A DNA stretch of 64,000 nt from Cenococcum geophilum 1.58 (GCA_001692895.1 KV748193.1:310001-374000), one strand, 5' to 3'. Numbered from the stretch's first letter, positions 40,097-50,600 are shown. The notes: a model not told the origin generated them from the sequence alone. Numbers and translations are program-made.

Positions 40097-42238
40097 TCAC
40101 GCTTGCGAGATAGTTTCTTCTTCGACTTTCTTTGTGGCCTTCATCTCCTTTATATCAATCCATCCTATGCCTAAGCTCGTAAAGACAGTAATAACTCCTG
40201 CCGCTGAAGCAAGGTACTAAGCGTCAATGTTAGCTAATTTTCAAACAATCTTTTGAAGCGAGACTCACAAACGTCTGCGTAATTGCCTTACTGAAAGCCA
40301 CTGTGATTTCCTTCAAATCAGATGCCGAAATGGAACTAGCCACCCCTTTGATTCCAACATCCATAATTGCTGTGGCATTAGCCCCAGGTGCATACTTCTG
40401 TAATGACGAGCTAAGGCTGCCGTTAAAGAGGGCGGTTGCCGCGGAAAGAAAAACCGCGCCGCCCATGTACTGGGTAAACGCGAGGAGTGAGGCTCCAATT
40501 GCTATCTCGTCACCTGAGAGGACAGCCTGGACCACAATAACGGGCTAGTGTTGTCGTTTAGCAAAAGTAATATATCTACCTTATTTGGGATAAGAGTTGC
40601 TTACAATCTGCGATACGATACCCCTGCCAGCCCCAATCAGAATTTGGTACCCAACCCATCTGCCAGCCTCTGACGAAGGTATTAAGGTGCTTACAAGCCC
40701 CAATCCACTTAAATATGTTAGTTGTGTTGGTCTCGTTGACTTTCACTTACATGGCAAGCATGGAACTTCCCCCAAGCAATTGAGGCAAGATCCATCCAAT
40801 TCTAGACACTATATATAAGGTTAGCCGGAAACCAGAAAGAAATGCAAAGTCAGTGCAGGGCCATACCAAGCACTGCGGTAACAGCAGAAAACAGTATCTG
40901 GCATCCAATTGTTGGAAGGATGTCAACACCACTCATTGTGGCTGTGGCTCGTCTCGCACTTTGGAACCATAGCGGGAGGTAGTATGTCATGTCAACGAGT
41001 GCCCCTGCCTGAAAGAAGCCTGTTAGGTNGCATGATACAATAATACGGCGACGGAATAACCGAAAGGGAACCATTGCATCATCTCCCTTGCGGTGCTCCC
41101 AGACGAGGAAGACACACAAGGTTCCGAAGGCTCCACAGATCAGTCCGATAGTTGTAGCCGAGTTCCACGCATCCTTCTTGCCACCCCAATTGAGAGCCAA
41201 TAGTAACATAATCACTACAGGTGCAAATAAAGCGAATCCGACGAGGTCAAGTTCCAGAAGGGTTTTTTTCCAGGTCGTCTTCTCCGCTTTTCTTCTTTGG
41301 TCGGGGATTCTCGTCAACAGAATCAGGGCAGCCACCGCTGCACCGAGTGGCAAATTCAGATAGAAGCCTAAGAGAGACGTTAGGAAATACTCGAATAAAA
41401 ACAACGTAGGTATCTGTTATTGTTCTCACCCCATCTCCATGTCGCGCGTTGGGTAAGGAGACCTCCAACGAGTGGGCCCAGCACTTGACCGACCGCGCCG
41501 AAACTGACGGCTGCTCCAACCAGATCTATTGCGCAGGGAACGATCAGCTTCACCTACATTAAGCAAAACTAGATTATTGGAATGGCTTACATGAACGCTT
41601 CTCTAGCGGTGCGCAAGCAGCCAGAATTGTCAGTCCACCGTTCAATATTCCTGAAGCTCCGCACCCTGCGAGAGCCCGGCCGATAATGAGTATGTTGGAG
41701 CTGGTAGCAGCACCACACATCAACGAGCCCAGTTCAAGTATCGTCAGGAATACAAGGAATGTATTCTAATATCATCAGTCTTCTTTTCTTGTCAGGTTCA
41801 GAACTGCAATTGTGGTAAAAAAAAACTACAGCTCCTCATGCGGAAGAGGAGCCTTGATCAATCAAAGCTCAGACTCACCCACCTTGAGAGAATGAAAGGT
41901 ATAAATTTTCCCCGAAAGAGGCTGAAGGACACAATTTCCCAGAAGATATGCACTTCCATACCACCCGATATCCCCAGCAGAATTGAATTCTTTCGTGATG
42001 CGTGGAATCGCCTGCTCGCACTCTTAGTAAAGCGCTTTCGCCGTCACCAGTACCGTCTGTCACTCACAGTCACGATAATAGTAGCATTCAGCATTATCAG
42101 AAAGTAGCTGACGCTCAATCCAATCCCCACGCGGTAGAGCTCCCATCCTGTCAAGAAGCTTTCATGATCAGTCGTCAACGGTAATTCAAAAGCCTCCGCC
42201 GTCGTATTTGCTTCCGTCGACTTCTGCTCGCTATTCAT
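40097..42238 (-). CDS. MFS drug:H+ antiporter-2 (14-TM type) exporter, nine exons
   Basis: Minus-strand exons: 42238-42068, 42011-41883, 41765-41591, 41525-41430, 41367-40867, 40808-40751, 40707-40605, 40544-40269, 40216-40097. Phases agree at all eight GT/AG introns (43-117 nt), giving 542 residues without a break. Family marks: [19 protein letters not shown]-like first segment, [36 protein letters not shown] (motif B), [13 protein letters not shown] (motif C), then [18 protein letters not shown], as in fungal HC-toxin/aflatoxin-type pumps. About 14 hydrophobic segments follow a soluble Glu/Thr-rich start at [11 protein letters not shown]. It should be a plasma-membrane or vesicle exporter of small molecules; the substrate is not inferable. 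One N lies in exon 5. The start chosen skips two upstream in-frame ATGs (42283 and 42250), which remain possible. Confidence 0.88.
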
Positions 42239-42868
42239 GTCTGATTGCATTTGACAGCCCTTTGGTAAAAGAAATGGCGTCAATAAATCTCTATGACCGC
42301 AGGAGAGTTATCAACAGGTTTGTAAACGACCCAAACTGACAAGACAATTAATTCGGCTTACAGGCGCAGTTTGTAAACACTTCCAATTTGGACATCCAAG
42401 ATTGCAAGGTATGTGCATCCTGAGCAAGCCAATGTTTGTGCTGCCAAAAATAGGCTTATCCACGAGGTGTATTTTAGTGCAAATAAGCGTACGGGCACCT
42501 CACGGATACTTTGTTTCAGTAATCGAGAGGTGCAGGATACTTGTGCCGCCCACAAGTCTGTAGCCTGCAGTGCTTGGCCAAAAAAAGAAAGAAAGAAAGA
42601 AAGAAGGCTTCTGAGTGGTCGGATTAGACGAAAGAGGCCTGTGCAAAGGAAGGCGCTGTTAAGTTATGGGTATTAATAGGCCAGAACGAAAGTTACTGCG
42701 GGCTGAGGTGGACAATCATTTCATTCGGGTTGCTCTGCTCTTCTCAGATTTTGGACCCCGCCAGCCCGCCTATAGGTCAATTCTCCAACTAGAAGTATTT
42801 GCGTCGACCTGCATTTTAGCGAGCTGTGTTTCAGCCCTAAGCGAGTCCTACGGTAAGCCGAGATTTGG
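42239..42868. other. Upstream region of the MFS gene
   Basis: No gene is supported. A (GAAA)n-type tract sits at about 42580-42606. Base composition is ordinary for the host and shows no RIP wear. The MFS promoter should be in the 42.24-42.4 kb part. Confidence 0.5.
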
Positions 42869-42876
42869 GGCACGGT

Positions 42877-43822
42877 CAGTGTAAGAGATGGATGGATCGA
42901 GATTGGATCGGGATCCATTAATCCACTAATCCACGCCTAATCCATTGGTGGCGTGGATATGGATCTAGATCCAAACTTTATCCATTCTTAGGGCACGTTC
43001 GATACCTTTTTGGATACTGCTAGCCATCACCCCCTAAATGATACGCGTACACCCCCTACCTTATTTAGTTTAGACGCTTCCATATTAAGTTAGATGCATC
43101 CTCATTAAGTTAGAATATCACGTGCGTTTAACTTATTTGCGCCTACATTGCGAAAATTAAAGTGCGCGCTATGTAAGTTTTATAATTGCAACATTACGAT
43201 TAAGTCTTAATTTTAGTTATAGTATAAGTAGTAGAGTATAAATTTGGATCGCGCCTAAGTTAATTAATTAGATTGCGCAGTGCTTTATAAGGCGTCGCGC
43301 AAACTAAATTTAGGTGCTGCTACCTCTACTTCGCGCCCACGCCCGCGCCTACGCCCGCGCCTACGCCTACGCCCGGTGGGACCCAAATTAACACCTCTAC
43401 TTTGCATCCAAGAGCTTACAATTATAGAGCGTCGCGGCAGTTGGCTAATTAACTCTATAACTAGCCCTACAATTACTAATCGCGTTAATAGATCTATTTG
43501 TAGAGATCCCTTAGCATTTAAGCGAAATACTGGCTATACTTACACTTTGATTTTCGTAATATAGGCGCAAATAAGTTAAACGCACGTAATATTCTAACTT
43601 AATGAGGAAGCGTCTAAACTAAATAAGGTAGGGGGTGTATGCGTATTAATTGGGGGTGTGCGCGTATTATTTAGGGGGTATATAGCTAGCAGTGTCCAAA
43701 AAGTTATCGAACGTGCCCTAAGAATGGATTAAGTTTGGATCTTAATCCAGATCCGATGGATTTAATGGATTTAAGGCTAACTGGATTTGGATCTAGATCC
43801 AATCCATCCATCTCTTACACTG
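42877..43822. mobile_element. hAT-type non-autonomous element, with another element inside
   Basis: The 20-bp perfect inverted ends CAGTGTAAGAGATGGATGGA are flanked by an 8-bp duplication GGCACGGT (42869-42876 and 43823-43830). CAG ends with an 8-bp duplication are the hallmark of hAT elements. It has no transposase. Its own sequence is rich in GGATCTAGATCC/AATCCA palindromes, and most of its 946 bp is a second element (42991-43718) at its centre. It lies between the MFS gene and the acyltransferase gene. Confidence 0.9.
42991..43718. mobile_element. TA-flanked foldback/MITE-like element nested in the hAT element
   Basis: Long inverted arms start GGGCACGTTCGATA and contain CCCCCTAAATGATACG-like and GTTTAGACGCTTCC blocks; TA lies on both sides (42989-42990 and 43719-43720). 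The centre carries a GC-rich tandem tract (CGCCCGCGCCTACGCC, 43337-43375). A short open stretch at 43280-43564 resembles 52627-52851 in the related element at 52.5 kb (RVN...LAFK-NT), so a degraded shared coding fragment is possible. Confidence 0.78.
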
Positions 43823-43830
43823 GGCACGGT

Positions 43831-44361
43831 AGAACCCTGCTTGTACCACAGTAAGAGCCTGTTGTAAGCGCCCTGTTGTAAGCGCTCGAAAGGGAGTTGT
43901 GGCGGTGTTTCGCGCTAGAATCCAGGGTAATAGTTCCCGCATATGGCCCCGGTGCAATCTCCGAGCAACAACTGAAGGTTTTAGCAACAAAGTACGAACA
44001 GCCCTGCCCACTGTTTTTCAGCCACGAAAGAGCACAAGGCTCACTGTACGAAATACGTAGGTAACATCCGGGGGATTGGGGATTAACCCAGAGTTAGCTA
44101 ACGCGGGAGCGGCGGGAGACCTTGCAGCTGTGCCGCGTTCCGCCTGTCTGGGTCCTGTCCATCCATGTAGAGTAGTACTTTTCTATTTTAAAATTATGCA
44201 ACGAGTTTCTACTAAGCCCTAATAACCAACCTTCTATATCATTTTACAAGGTACAGTTATTCTATAAGTGTATTTGTAACTTGGCTCTAAGGGGGATTTA
44301 AAACATATTCTCTTCGAAGCCCTCGCCCACGCAATTTTTCCAAATTCTATCCTGAGAAGAG
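43831..44361. promoter_or_regulatory. Upstream region of the acyltransferase gene
   Basis: No gene is seen. A direct repeat CTGTTGTAAGCGC occurs twice at about 43859-43888. GC-rich motifs (GGGGGATTGGGGATTAACCC near 44070-44090) lie some 280 bp before the start codon. The promoter is presumed here by position only. Confidence 0.35.
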
Positions 44362-46272
44362 ATGGCGATTTCCCTTGACGACAACTACGGCCCTGTCCCC
44401 TGGCAATACAACTCCATCGCGATTTTTTTATCACGCATTGCCGGTATTTTTTATCGAGAAATCGGCGTCTGGGGTCTTGAAAAGATTCCCAACACGGGCC
44501 CTATAATGCTCGTTGCGGCTCCTCATTCAAATGAGGTTTGCTTCCACCCCTTGAAAGTCTGCCCAAATTTCTTACAAAGAACCATAGTTAATCGATGTCG
44601 TTCTGATTGTCTCAGTTCTTTACACCTACTTCAAACTTCCAATCTCGTTTGTGATCGCTCAGAGATCCATGAGAAGAAAATTTGTTGGAGTGCTTGCAGC
44701 TGGTTTGCGCTGTATCAGAATGAATCGCGTTTGGGATAGCTCGAGTTTGGGAAGCGGGAAGATATTTGCTCCCAATTTTCGAAATAATCCTCGTCTTATA
44801 AAGGGGCGAGGTACCCGCTTTGATCAAGAGGTGGAGGTAGGCGACTGGATTATGATTGTGGTTGATGGAAAGCAAACCTTGCGAGCGAAGGTGGCTGAAA
44901 TTAGAGGACCCCAGGAGCTCTATTTAGAGGCGTCATTTCTAGAGAGCAGTGATTATGGCGCATCGAATAGCCTTGAGGTTGCTCTCACCAACACAATCTA
45001 CTACTTGGCTTCAAACCCGGAAGGCTCTGATCTGATGCGTGTCACGAGTTCAGTGTCTGCAGAGCTCAAGGCGGGTTCTATCATAGGCGTGTTTCCAGAA
45101 GGGCACTCACATGACCAGCCAGACCTCATTCCTTTGAAAAGTTAGTGCCCCGTTCGGATGGACAGTTTATAATACTTGCTGACCTAAGATAGCTGGTTGG
45201 GCAGTTACTGCTTTGTCCTATTTAGATACAAACCATGATCCGAATTTTCGAATCGTGCCTTGTGCATTACATCAGGCCCATGGACACAGATTTAGATCCA
45301 GAGCGGGTGTAGAATTCGGTCAAACAATCAGAGTTCCACCTGCACTCGTCGAGAAATACAAGAATGGGGACAAGAAGGAAGCTGCGGAAAACCTGAAAGA
45401 GCTCGTGTATGGGAATTTGAAAACGCTCACATTGACGGATTCAAGTACATCTCTCTTAGAGGTGAGTATCTTAAGCAACGTGCTCCGAGATATAGATATA
45501 GATAAACTAACATCGACCTCAGACAACTCAGACAATGAGAGAACTTTATCATGGGCAGAGTGGTCGATGTTCGTTACGCCAAAGAACTGTTCTTAATAAA
45601 AGGATATTGGAAACTCTTTCGTCGAAACGAGGAGGTCCTGGGGTCGACAGCCTACTACACAGGGTAGACCAGTATCGTTTCCAGCTGCGTGTCCACGGTT
45701 TGCGTCATCACCACGTCAAATATGCCGTTTTTAACCGGAAGTATGCCTCGGTACTGCTCTTATCTCAACTCTGTAAACTTCTTCCTGTCATCCTTGCTAC
45801 AATACCAAGCCTGGTGCTCTTTGCACCAGTATTAATCTTGTCCCACAAGATCTCAGGGAACAAGAGAAGACGAGCACTGAAAACTTCCCCCTTCAAATTG
45901 AAAGGCACGGATATCATAGCATCGTGGAAGATTCTGGTAGCTATGGCAGTCGCCCCATGTCTATGCTCGCTATATGTTGCCTTGATGACATACTGGGCGT
46001 ATCAAAGTAGGTGGTGCAGCATGCTGCCCAGCTATATCCCAACTCATATGGTTCCTTTCCTCGGGTTCTGTTTGCTTCCAGCTATTACCATTGTATCTCT
46101 ATATACTGGAGAGTTCGCAGTTGACGTATTGAAGTCGCTGCCTCAGTTCTTGATACTGCTACGGCCTGGCGGCACTAGACTGATGGAGGATCTCTTCGAG
46201 CAGCAACGGAAACTCACTCGTGAAGTGAAGATGTTCATAGACTCCTCTATTGTCAACAGTCAAGGCATGTAG
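44362..46272 (+). CDS. GPT2/SCT1-like glycerol-3-phosphate O-acyltransferase, four exons
   Basis: Exons 44362-44535, 44588-45140, 45193-45461 and 45523-46272 join in frame through introns of 52, 52 and 61 nt to give 581 residues. The family transfers an acyl chain to sn-1 of glycerol 3-phosphate (or dihydroxyacetone phosphate) at the ER membrane, the first step of phospholipid and triacylglycerol synthesis. Marks: FYREIGVWGLEKIPNTGPI at 31-49; AAPHSNELID, acyltransferase block I (the H...D pair, usually HANQFVD), spanning the first junction; FPEGHSHDQPDLIPLKTG from residue 227, block III; FRIVPC, block IV. The C-terminal third has hydrophobic segments (LLSQLCKLLPVILATIPSLV; ILVAMAVAPCLCSLY; PFLGFCLLPAITIVSLY). 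Yeast Gpt2 and Sct1 are about 740-760 residues, so the long C-terminal tail is absent; this may be a shortened paralogue. No RIP wear. Confidence 0.87.
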
Positions 46273-46735
46273 CTAGTGCCTATGAATGATTCTAGTTTGC
46301 AGTTTAAATCAGACGCATGTGTAATAAACAATCGAGTGTCTCGCGTAGCGTCTTTAGGCTTCCTGAAGCAGTATGTAGTACTTCTATTAATATTAATTAT
46401 AGCTGTTCTTTTACTTCGGAGAGGGTTTCCGACTGGAAATGTGTATCTGGGTCGATTTTATAAGTTGAATTAAGCTGATTGGGTGGGGATTCTATTACAA
46501 ATGCTTTCAAATAGTAATATCTCCGCTATTGCGTACAGCGTGGTTTTCAATAAGCGAATACCAGCCAATAAAATATTGGCATTTGCCAATATTTGCAGCG
46601 CCAATATTAAATATTGGCAATAGTTTAGACCAAATTATTATAATAGAAGTATACTTATTCTAAAAANAAAGATTATATAAATTATTGGCATATATTGGCA
46701 GTTTTTATAATAGTATTTTAATTTCTTGCCTGCAC
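46273..46735. repeat. 3' region with TTGGCA/ATATTGGC palindromic repeats
   Basis: Directly after the acyltransferase stop there is a short open stretch with one hydrophobic segment (46279-46473), which I do not call a gene. From 46560 to 46700, ATATTGGC and its reverse complement GCCAATAT recur at least six times, making small overlapping hairpins. One N at 46667. Confidence 0.55.
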
Positions 46736-46737
46736 AA

Positions 46738-46868
46738 AGCTCTGCGCAAAGCTCTGTGTACGAAGGCTCTGCGCGAAGCTCTACAGAGGCTCTNCACGAA
46801 GCTCTGCATGAAGCTCTGCACGAAGCTCTGCACGAAGCTCTGCACGAAGCTCTGCACGAAGCTCTATA
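46738..46868. repeat. 12-bp minisatellite (AAGCTCTGCACG)n
   Basis: About ten 12-bp units, degenerate at the left and nearly exact at 46799-46868. As 12 is a multiple of three, all frames stay open and look like low-complexity peptides (EALH, KLCT). The reverse complement of the same unit recurs at 49.9-50.1 kb and, diverged, at 50.34-50.55 kb. Confidence 0.9.
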
Positions 46869-46901
46869 CGACAGGGTGGTTTTGGATAAATCTTATCGCG
46901 A

Positions 46902-46959
46902 TACAGCCGTTCTCAAAATATCGGTAAAAATCGCCAAGCCGCACGACGCGCATCGCCCC
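46902..46959 (+). repeat. 58-bp inverted-repeat end, left copy
   Basis: It begins TACAGCCGTTCTCAAAATAT and ends GCGCATCGCCCC. The reverse complement is at 63723-63780 with a single difference. TA stands at its outer edge in both copies, so it looks like the end of a Tc1/mariner-type element (see findings). Confidence 0.8.
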
Positions 46960-47189
46960 TGTCAGATTACCTCAGCGAGCTCAGACGCGATTTTTGCAGC
47001 TAGCGTCGGAATACGGAAGTCGCTAACATACCCAATTGCACCTTCCTAATTAGGCAGTTTGGCTCACCGCCCACCGGCAGAATATAAATTTCAACGCCAG
47101 ACGCATTAAATTCGTTCTTGAAGCTTCAAATAAAATGCCATATATATATATTTGGTTAATTAATTAATATACTAGCTAATTAGAAGGTA

Positions 47190-47900
47190 TTAAGCTCTAC
47201 GCTGGCGTAGCTTCCTGCCCTGTGGAGGCTCAGGAACGTCCTCTACTGGTTAAACATAGCCCTCTCCATATTCAAGTCGCTGCCGCCTTCCTGCCTTCTT
47301 TAGAATCTTCTGTATAGAGCCTTAGTATAGCAGAGCCTCTGGCGAAGGATCTGCATAAGGCTCTGCAGAGCTTAATTTAACATCAATTATCCTGCTAGTA
47401 GAGGCCTTAGTAGAGGCTCTGCCCTTATCTACGGCCCCACTAGATATAGTAGTAGAGTCCTTCTTCCTTACCCACTTCCTTTTTAGATTATTAATTATCT
47501 CCCACCTAATATTTATATCCTTCTGGTATTCTTCCTCCTGCTGCTGCTCCTGCTGCGTTTCCTACTGCTGCTATTCCTGCTGCCGCTCCTACTGCCGCCC
47601 CTGCTGCTACCCCTACTACCGCCTAATTTAAGGCTCTACAAAGCTAATTTTAAACGCTGCCTTTTTTATATTCCGGCCCTTTATATCTAGTCGATTCTAG
47701 ATTAATTACAGCTAAGGAGGAGGAGGAGGCTTAATAGGTGGCAGAGGCTTAAGTAGAGGCTTAAGGGAGGAAGCTTTTGATTAAGTGGGCGGCTAGAGGG
47801 GGTCCCATTTATTACAACGTTGGCGGCAAAGCTTTAGATCTTAATTGTTATATAGAGGTTTTAAATTAATCAAATTGTAAGGTAGATAAGGGCCTATTTA
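47190..47900 (-). pseudogene. Possible second relic in the Tc1-type element (Q/E-rich)
   Basis: Left of the transposase, a minus-strand frame reads a Gln/Glu-rich tract (QQEQQQEEEYQKD, from the CTGCTG-like repeats at 47.53-47.63 kb), then a basic helix (WEIINNLKRKWVRKK), and ends in GRKLRQRRA followed by a stop near 47192. RIP-type stops interrupt it. It could be the C-terminal extension of the transposase, a separate accessory gene or chance; the start is not determined. Confidence 0.35.
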
Positions 47901-47987
47901 TATAAGCTTTAGAAGCTTTAGCGGCTCAGGCTTTATTAATAGAGGCTCGTTCTCGTTAACTCAATTAAGGCTTAAAAGTACCTACTA

Positions 47988-49314
47988 TCACATATAAGCA
48001 ATCATTTAACGGCAATATTAATCCAGCTTCTTAAGCGCCTTCCAATCTTATGCACAGTCAGCAGCGCCTTCGCGATAGTCGTTCCCTCCTCTATAGCAAA
48101 TAACCTCTTAAATATAACGTGGAATTCGCTCAATCTAAGCCTAAATTCGCCACTGTTTAAGCTCCTCTTACGCCTTCCGCTAAGCTCGCTTAGCTTCTAC
48201 TCAATTCCTAGGTGCTCCCTTCTTTATAGTAACTTACTTTAGGTAGTTCCAGCATAGTTCTATTATATTTAAATCCGGTAAATTACCTGGCCAAAGCAAT
48301 TATTAGAGGCCAGCTGCATTAAAATAGATCTGCTGGTGCTTTAATAAGTAAGTAGGAGCTTTATCTTCTTATATAAGCGTATCTAGATAATTAATCTAGC
48401 ACTTAATAGCGAACGGGATAAGGATTGGAAGGAGGATCTTAGTAAAATAGCGATACCAATTAATACCGCCTTTTTTAGAGTTTCACTTAAAGGCTCCATT
48501 CTCCTTATTTATACGGAAGCTTGGCTTTCTGCCTAGCTTATTATAAAAGCCCAGTTATTATAGGCCAGTGGTAAGCTCCCACGCCTCTTAAAGCTCTGGC
48601 TCTATTACCTTATTTATTATCTTAAGTTCCAGCTTTAACGCCTTCTTCTTATTTACCGTTTTAGGCCTTCAGATATAGCACGGGCCTTTCCGGTTATATA
48701 AAAAACCGCCCCAGAATATAAATTTATTAGCCTTTATAAATTAAGGACAAATAGACGACTTCTTAATATATTCCTCAGCCAAGCGCTAGAGCCAATATCC
48801 GCCTTTCCTATAGTATAGAATAACGCCCGTTTCGTTAGTCCAGATAATGTTTTTCCAATCATTAATTATCTAATTTTAATACCGGAGGGCGAACTAAAGG
48901 CGAGCTTTTTTTTATCGCGGGTAAGAGGCAGGGCTTTTTAGTCGGCTTTGTCTTTCTATATCCATAACGTCGTAGAACTTACTATACGGTTTAGGCTAAA
49001 CAGCCGCATTCAGCAGTAATATAGGCGCAAGACTTTTCTCTACCGTATTAATTGTAGGTGACTTTTTTAAGGATTCGCTACTTAAATTTATGGGTAACTT
49101 TAAGCTTTCTGCTAGCCCAAGGAGCGTTAATAATATAGCCGTCAAGAATAAGAGGATTTGTAGTAGGATTCTAGCCGCGATTAAGAGCCTTTTTAATCAG
49201 ATATTAAAGAGCGCGTCGTTTAATTTAACTGATATTTTGGATATACTCCATTGTAGCTCCCATGGCCTTCATGGCCAGGGCTTGCGCCTTAGTTGCGAGC
49301 TGGTAGAAGACCAT
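47988..49314 (-). pseudogene. Tc1-type transposase relic
   Basis: The likely start is ATG 49314 (MVFYQLATKAQALAMKAMGA), leading to a helix-turn-helix-like region and then the catalytic domain seen in many fungal DDE_3 transposases: an IIWTNETGVIL block (WTDE is usual, so the first Asp is Asn), a KFIFWGGFLYNRKGPCY segment, a WYRYFTKILLPILIPFA segment, an EDKAP block holding the second Asp, and WPGNLPDLNIIELCWNYLK holding the final catalytic Glu. RIP-type stops are scattered through it, and the total length is not a multiple of three, so a small intron or indel must exist. It is inactive as it stands. Confidence 0.78.
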
Positions 49315-49499
49315 AATTAGTATAGGGATTTAAAAGCTCCAGAGTCACTTATAGGCTATTTCTATGTAGATAATAGGGCCCTGGTGGCGTTTGTTGGTGT
49401 GATAGCGGGGTTAAAGCCGCAGGAGATATTCTGCCGGTGGGCGGTGAGCCAAACTGCCTAATTAGGAAGGTGCAATTGGGTATGTTAGCGACTTCCGTA

Positions 49500-49904
49500 A
49501 CCTACGCCGTCTTCCGAATTGCAAAATCACGTCTGAGGGCGTTCGGCGAGTTTTGTTAAAATTAAAACGGAGATTGCGGATATCTAATTTATTTATTCAC
49601 ACAACGCGTTATTATTACCAAAAGTTTATATATTATTTTTAAGACTTAGGGCTTCTAAATGGTATGAATTTTATAATACGACTATTGCTTAGTCCTGACA
49701 TTAATTTCGTTAAAGTCAAAAAACGTGTTGTTAAAAACCTAAGAATGTATTGTTCTTATTGAATAGTCTGCTAATATTAATAAAACTATATAGATATGTA
49801 GATATCTACTACTTAAAGCCATTGCAACACCTAGTAGGTGCTGTAGTTGGGTCCTTCCTTGAAAACATCCTCCCTTGGCCCGGAGTGCCTCTGCTGCTAC
49901 TAGG
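49500..49904. other. Unassigned sequence right of the Tc1-type element
   Basis: No gene is recognised. It includes ATTAATTTCGTTAAAGT near 49700, which recurs at 51084-51100, so the flanks of this region share a repeat. Confidence 0.4.
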
Positions 49905-50090
49905 GGTGAGCTTTGGGCAGAGCCTCGTGCAGAGCCTTAGCAGAGCTTCGTGCAGAGCCTAGTGCAGAGCCTAGTGCAGAGCCTCGCGCAGAGCCTTAGT
50001 AGAGCTTCGTGCAGAGTTTCGTGCAAAACTTCGTGCAGAGCTTCGTGCAGAGCTTCGTGCAGAGCTTCGTGCAGAGCTTGATGCAGAGCC
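49905..50090. repeat. 12-bp minisatellite (CGTGCAGAGCTT)n
   Basis: About 14 units, alternating GAGCCT and GAGCTT variants at the left and becoming exact at 50030-50080. It is the reverse complement of the unit at 46738-46868. Confidence 0.9.
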
Positions 50091-50280
50091 ACGTGCAGGC
50101 GTGCGGACGTGTAGACGTGCAGGCGTGCAGACGTGTAGATGTGCAGACGTGCAGACGTGCAGACGTGCAGACGTGCAGACGTTCGTACGGGCGATCAATT
50201 GCAGAGACGTTTGTAGAGACGATTGTATGGGTAATTGATCAATTAATTGTATAGGCGTTCATACGGGCGTTTATACGGGC
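50091..50280. repeat. Short tandem repeats (ACGTGCAG / ACGTGTAG units), then GGGCGTTTATAC-like units
   Basis: 6- to 10-bp units of the ACGTGCAG kind run to about 50183, followed by looser copies of TTNATACGGGCGATTG to about 50285. No protein-coding logic is needed to explain the open frames here. Confidence 0.8.
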
Positions 50281-50339
50281 GATTGTAGAACCTTCCTAGT
50301 ATATTAGTGCTGCGTGTTAGTAGAGCTTTGGAGCTCTAT

Positions 50340-50600
50340 ATAGGGCTTTAAGCAGAGCCTCGAGTAGAGCTTTGAGCAGAGCCTCGGATAGAGCTTTGAG
50401 CAGAGCCTCGAGCTGAGCCTCGAGCAGAGCCTTGAGCAGCGCTTCGAGCAGAGCTTCGAGCAGAGCTTCGAGTAGAGCTTTTATAGAGCTTCGTACGGAG
50501 CTTCGTGCAGAGCTTTTGCAGAGCTTTAGTAGAGCTCCGTGCAAAGCTCCGTGCAGGTCTCCGTGCAGGTCTCCGTGCAGGTCTCCCCCTAAGCTTCGTT
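50340..50600. repeat. Degenerate 12-bp minisatellite (GAGCAGAGCCTC)n, then GGTCTCCGTGCA units
   Basis: Roughly 18 diverged units of the same 12-bp family, passing into three GGTCTCCGTGCA units at 50548-50586. Open frames on both strands read as RSSA-, EALL- or SRAS-type repeats. Confidence 0.85.

Larger units (their letters stand above)
47014..49497 (-). mobile_element. Tc1-type (DDE_3) DNA transposon
   Basis: A 2484-bp element with inverted ends of about 65 bp (CGGAAGTCGCTAACATACCC at the left; its complement at the right, ending GCGACTTCCG), flanked by TA (47012-47013 and 49498-49499). The minus strand carries a transposase relic and possibly a second relic. The sequence just outside each end (CTCAGACGCGATTTTTGCA at left; its near-complement at right) is also inverted, so either the ends are longer and eroded next to TA, or the target was palindromic. 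Confidence 0.87.

Noticed and set aside
40230-40268. Stop at 40230 as the end of the MFS gene
   Set aside because: A GTGAGT donor at 40268 and an acceptor at 40217 remove this stop and add a family-like 39-residue C-terminal end.
41526-41590. Phase conflict at the third MFS intron
   Set aside because: The acceptor CAATAG at 41526 restores phase and gives [13 protein letters not shown], so the gene is whole.
45535-45670. Apparent frame break in the acyltransferase between exons 3 and 4
   Set aside because: Using the CTCAG acceptor ending at 45522 puts exon 4 in one open frame with a good family match (QTMRELY, then VLNKRILE), so no break is needed.
46279-46473. 65-codon open frame with one hydrophobic segment
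   Set aside because: Directly after the acyltransferase stop with no homology; more likely 3' untranslated sequence.
49905-50600. CRISPR-like array
   Set aside because: Units are contiguous short tandem repeats without unique spacers, in a eukaryotic setting.
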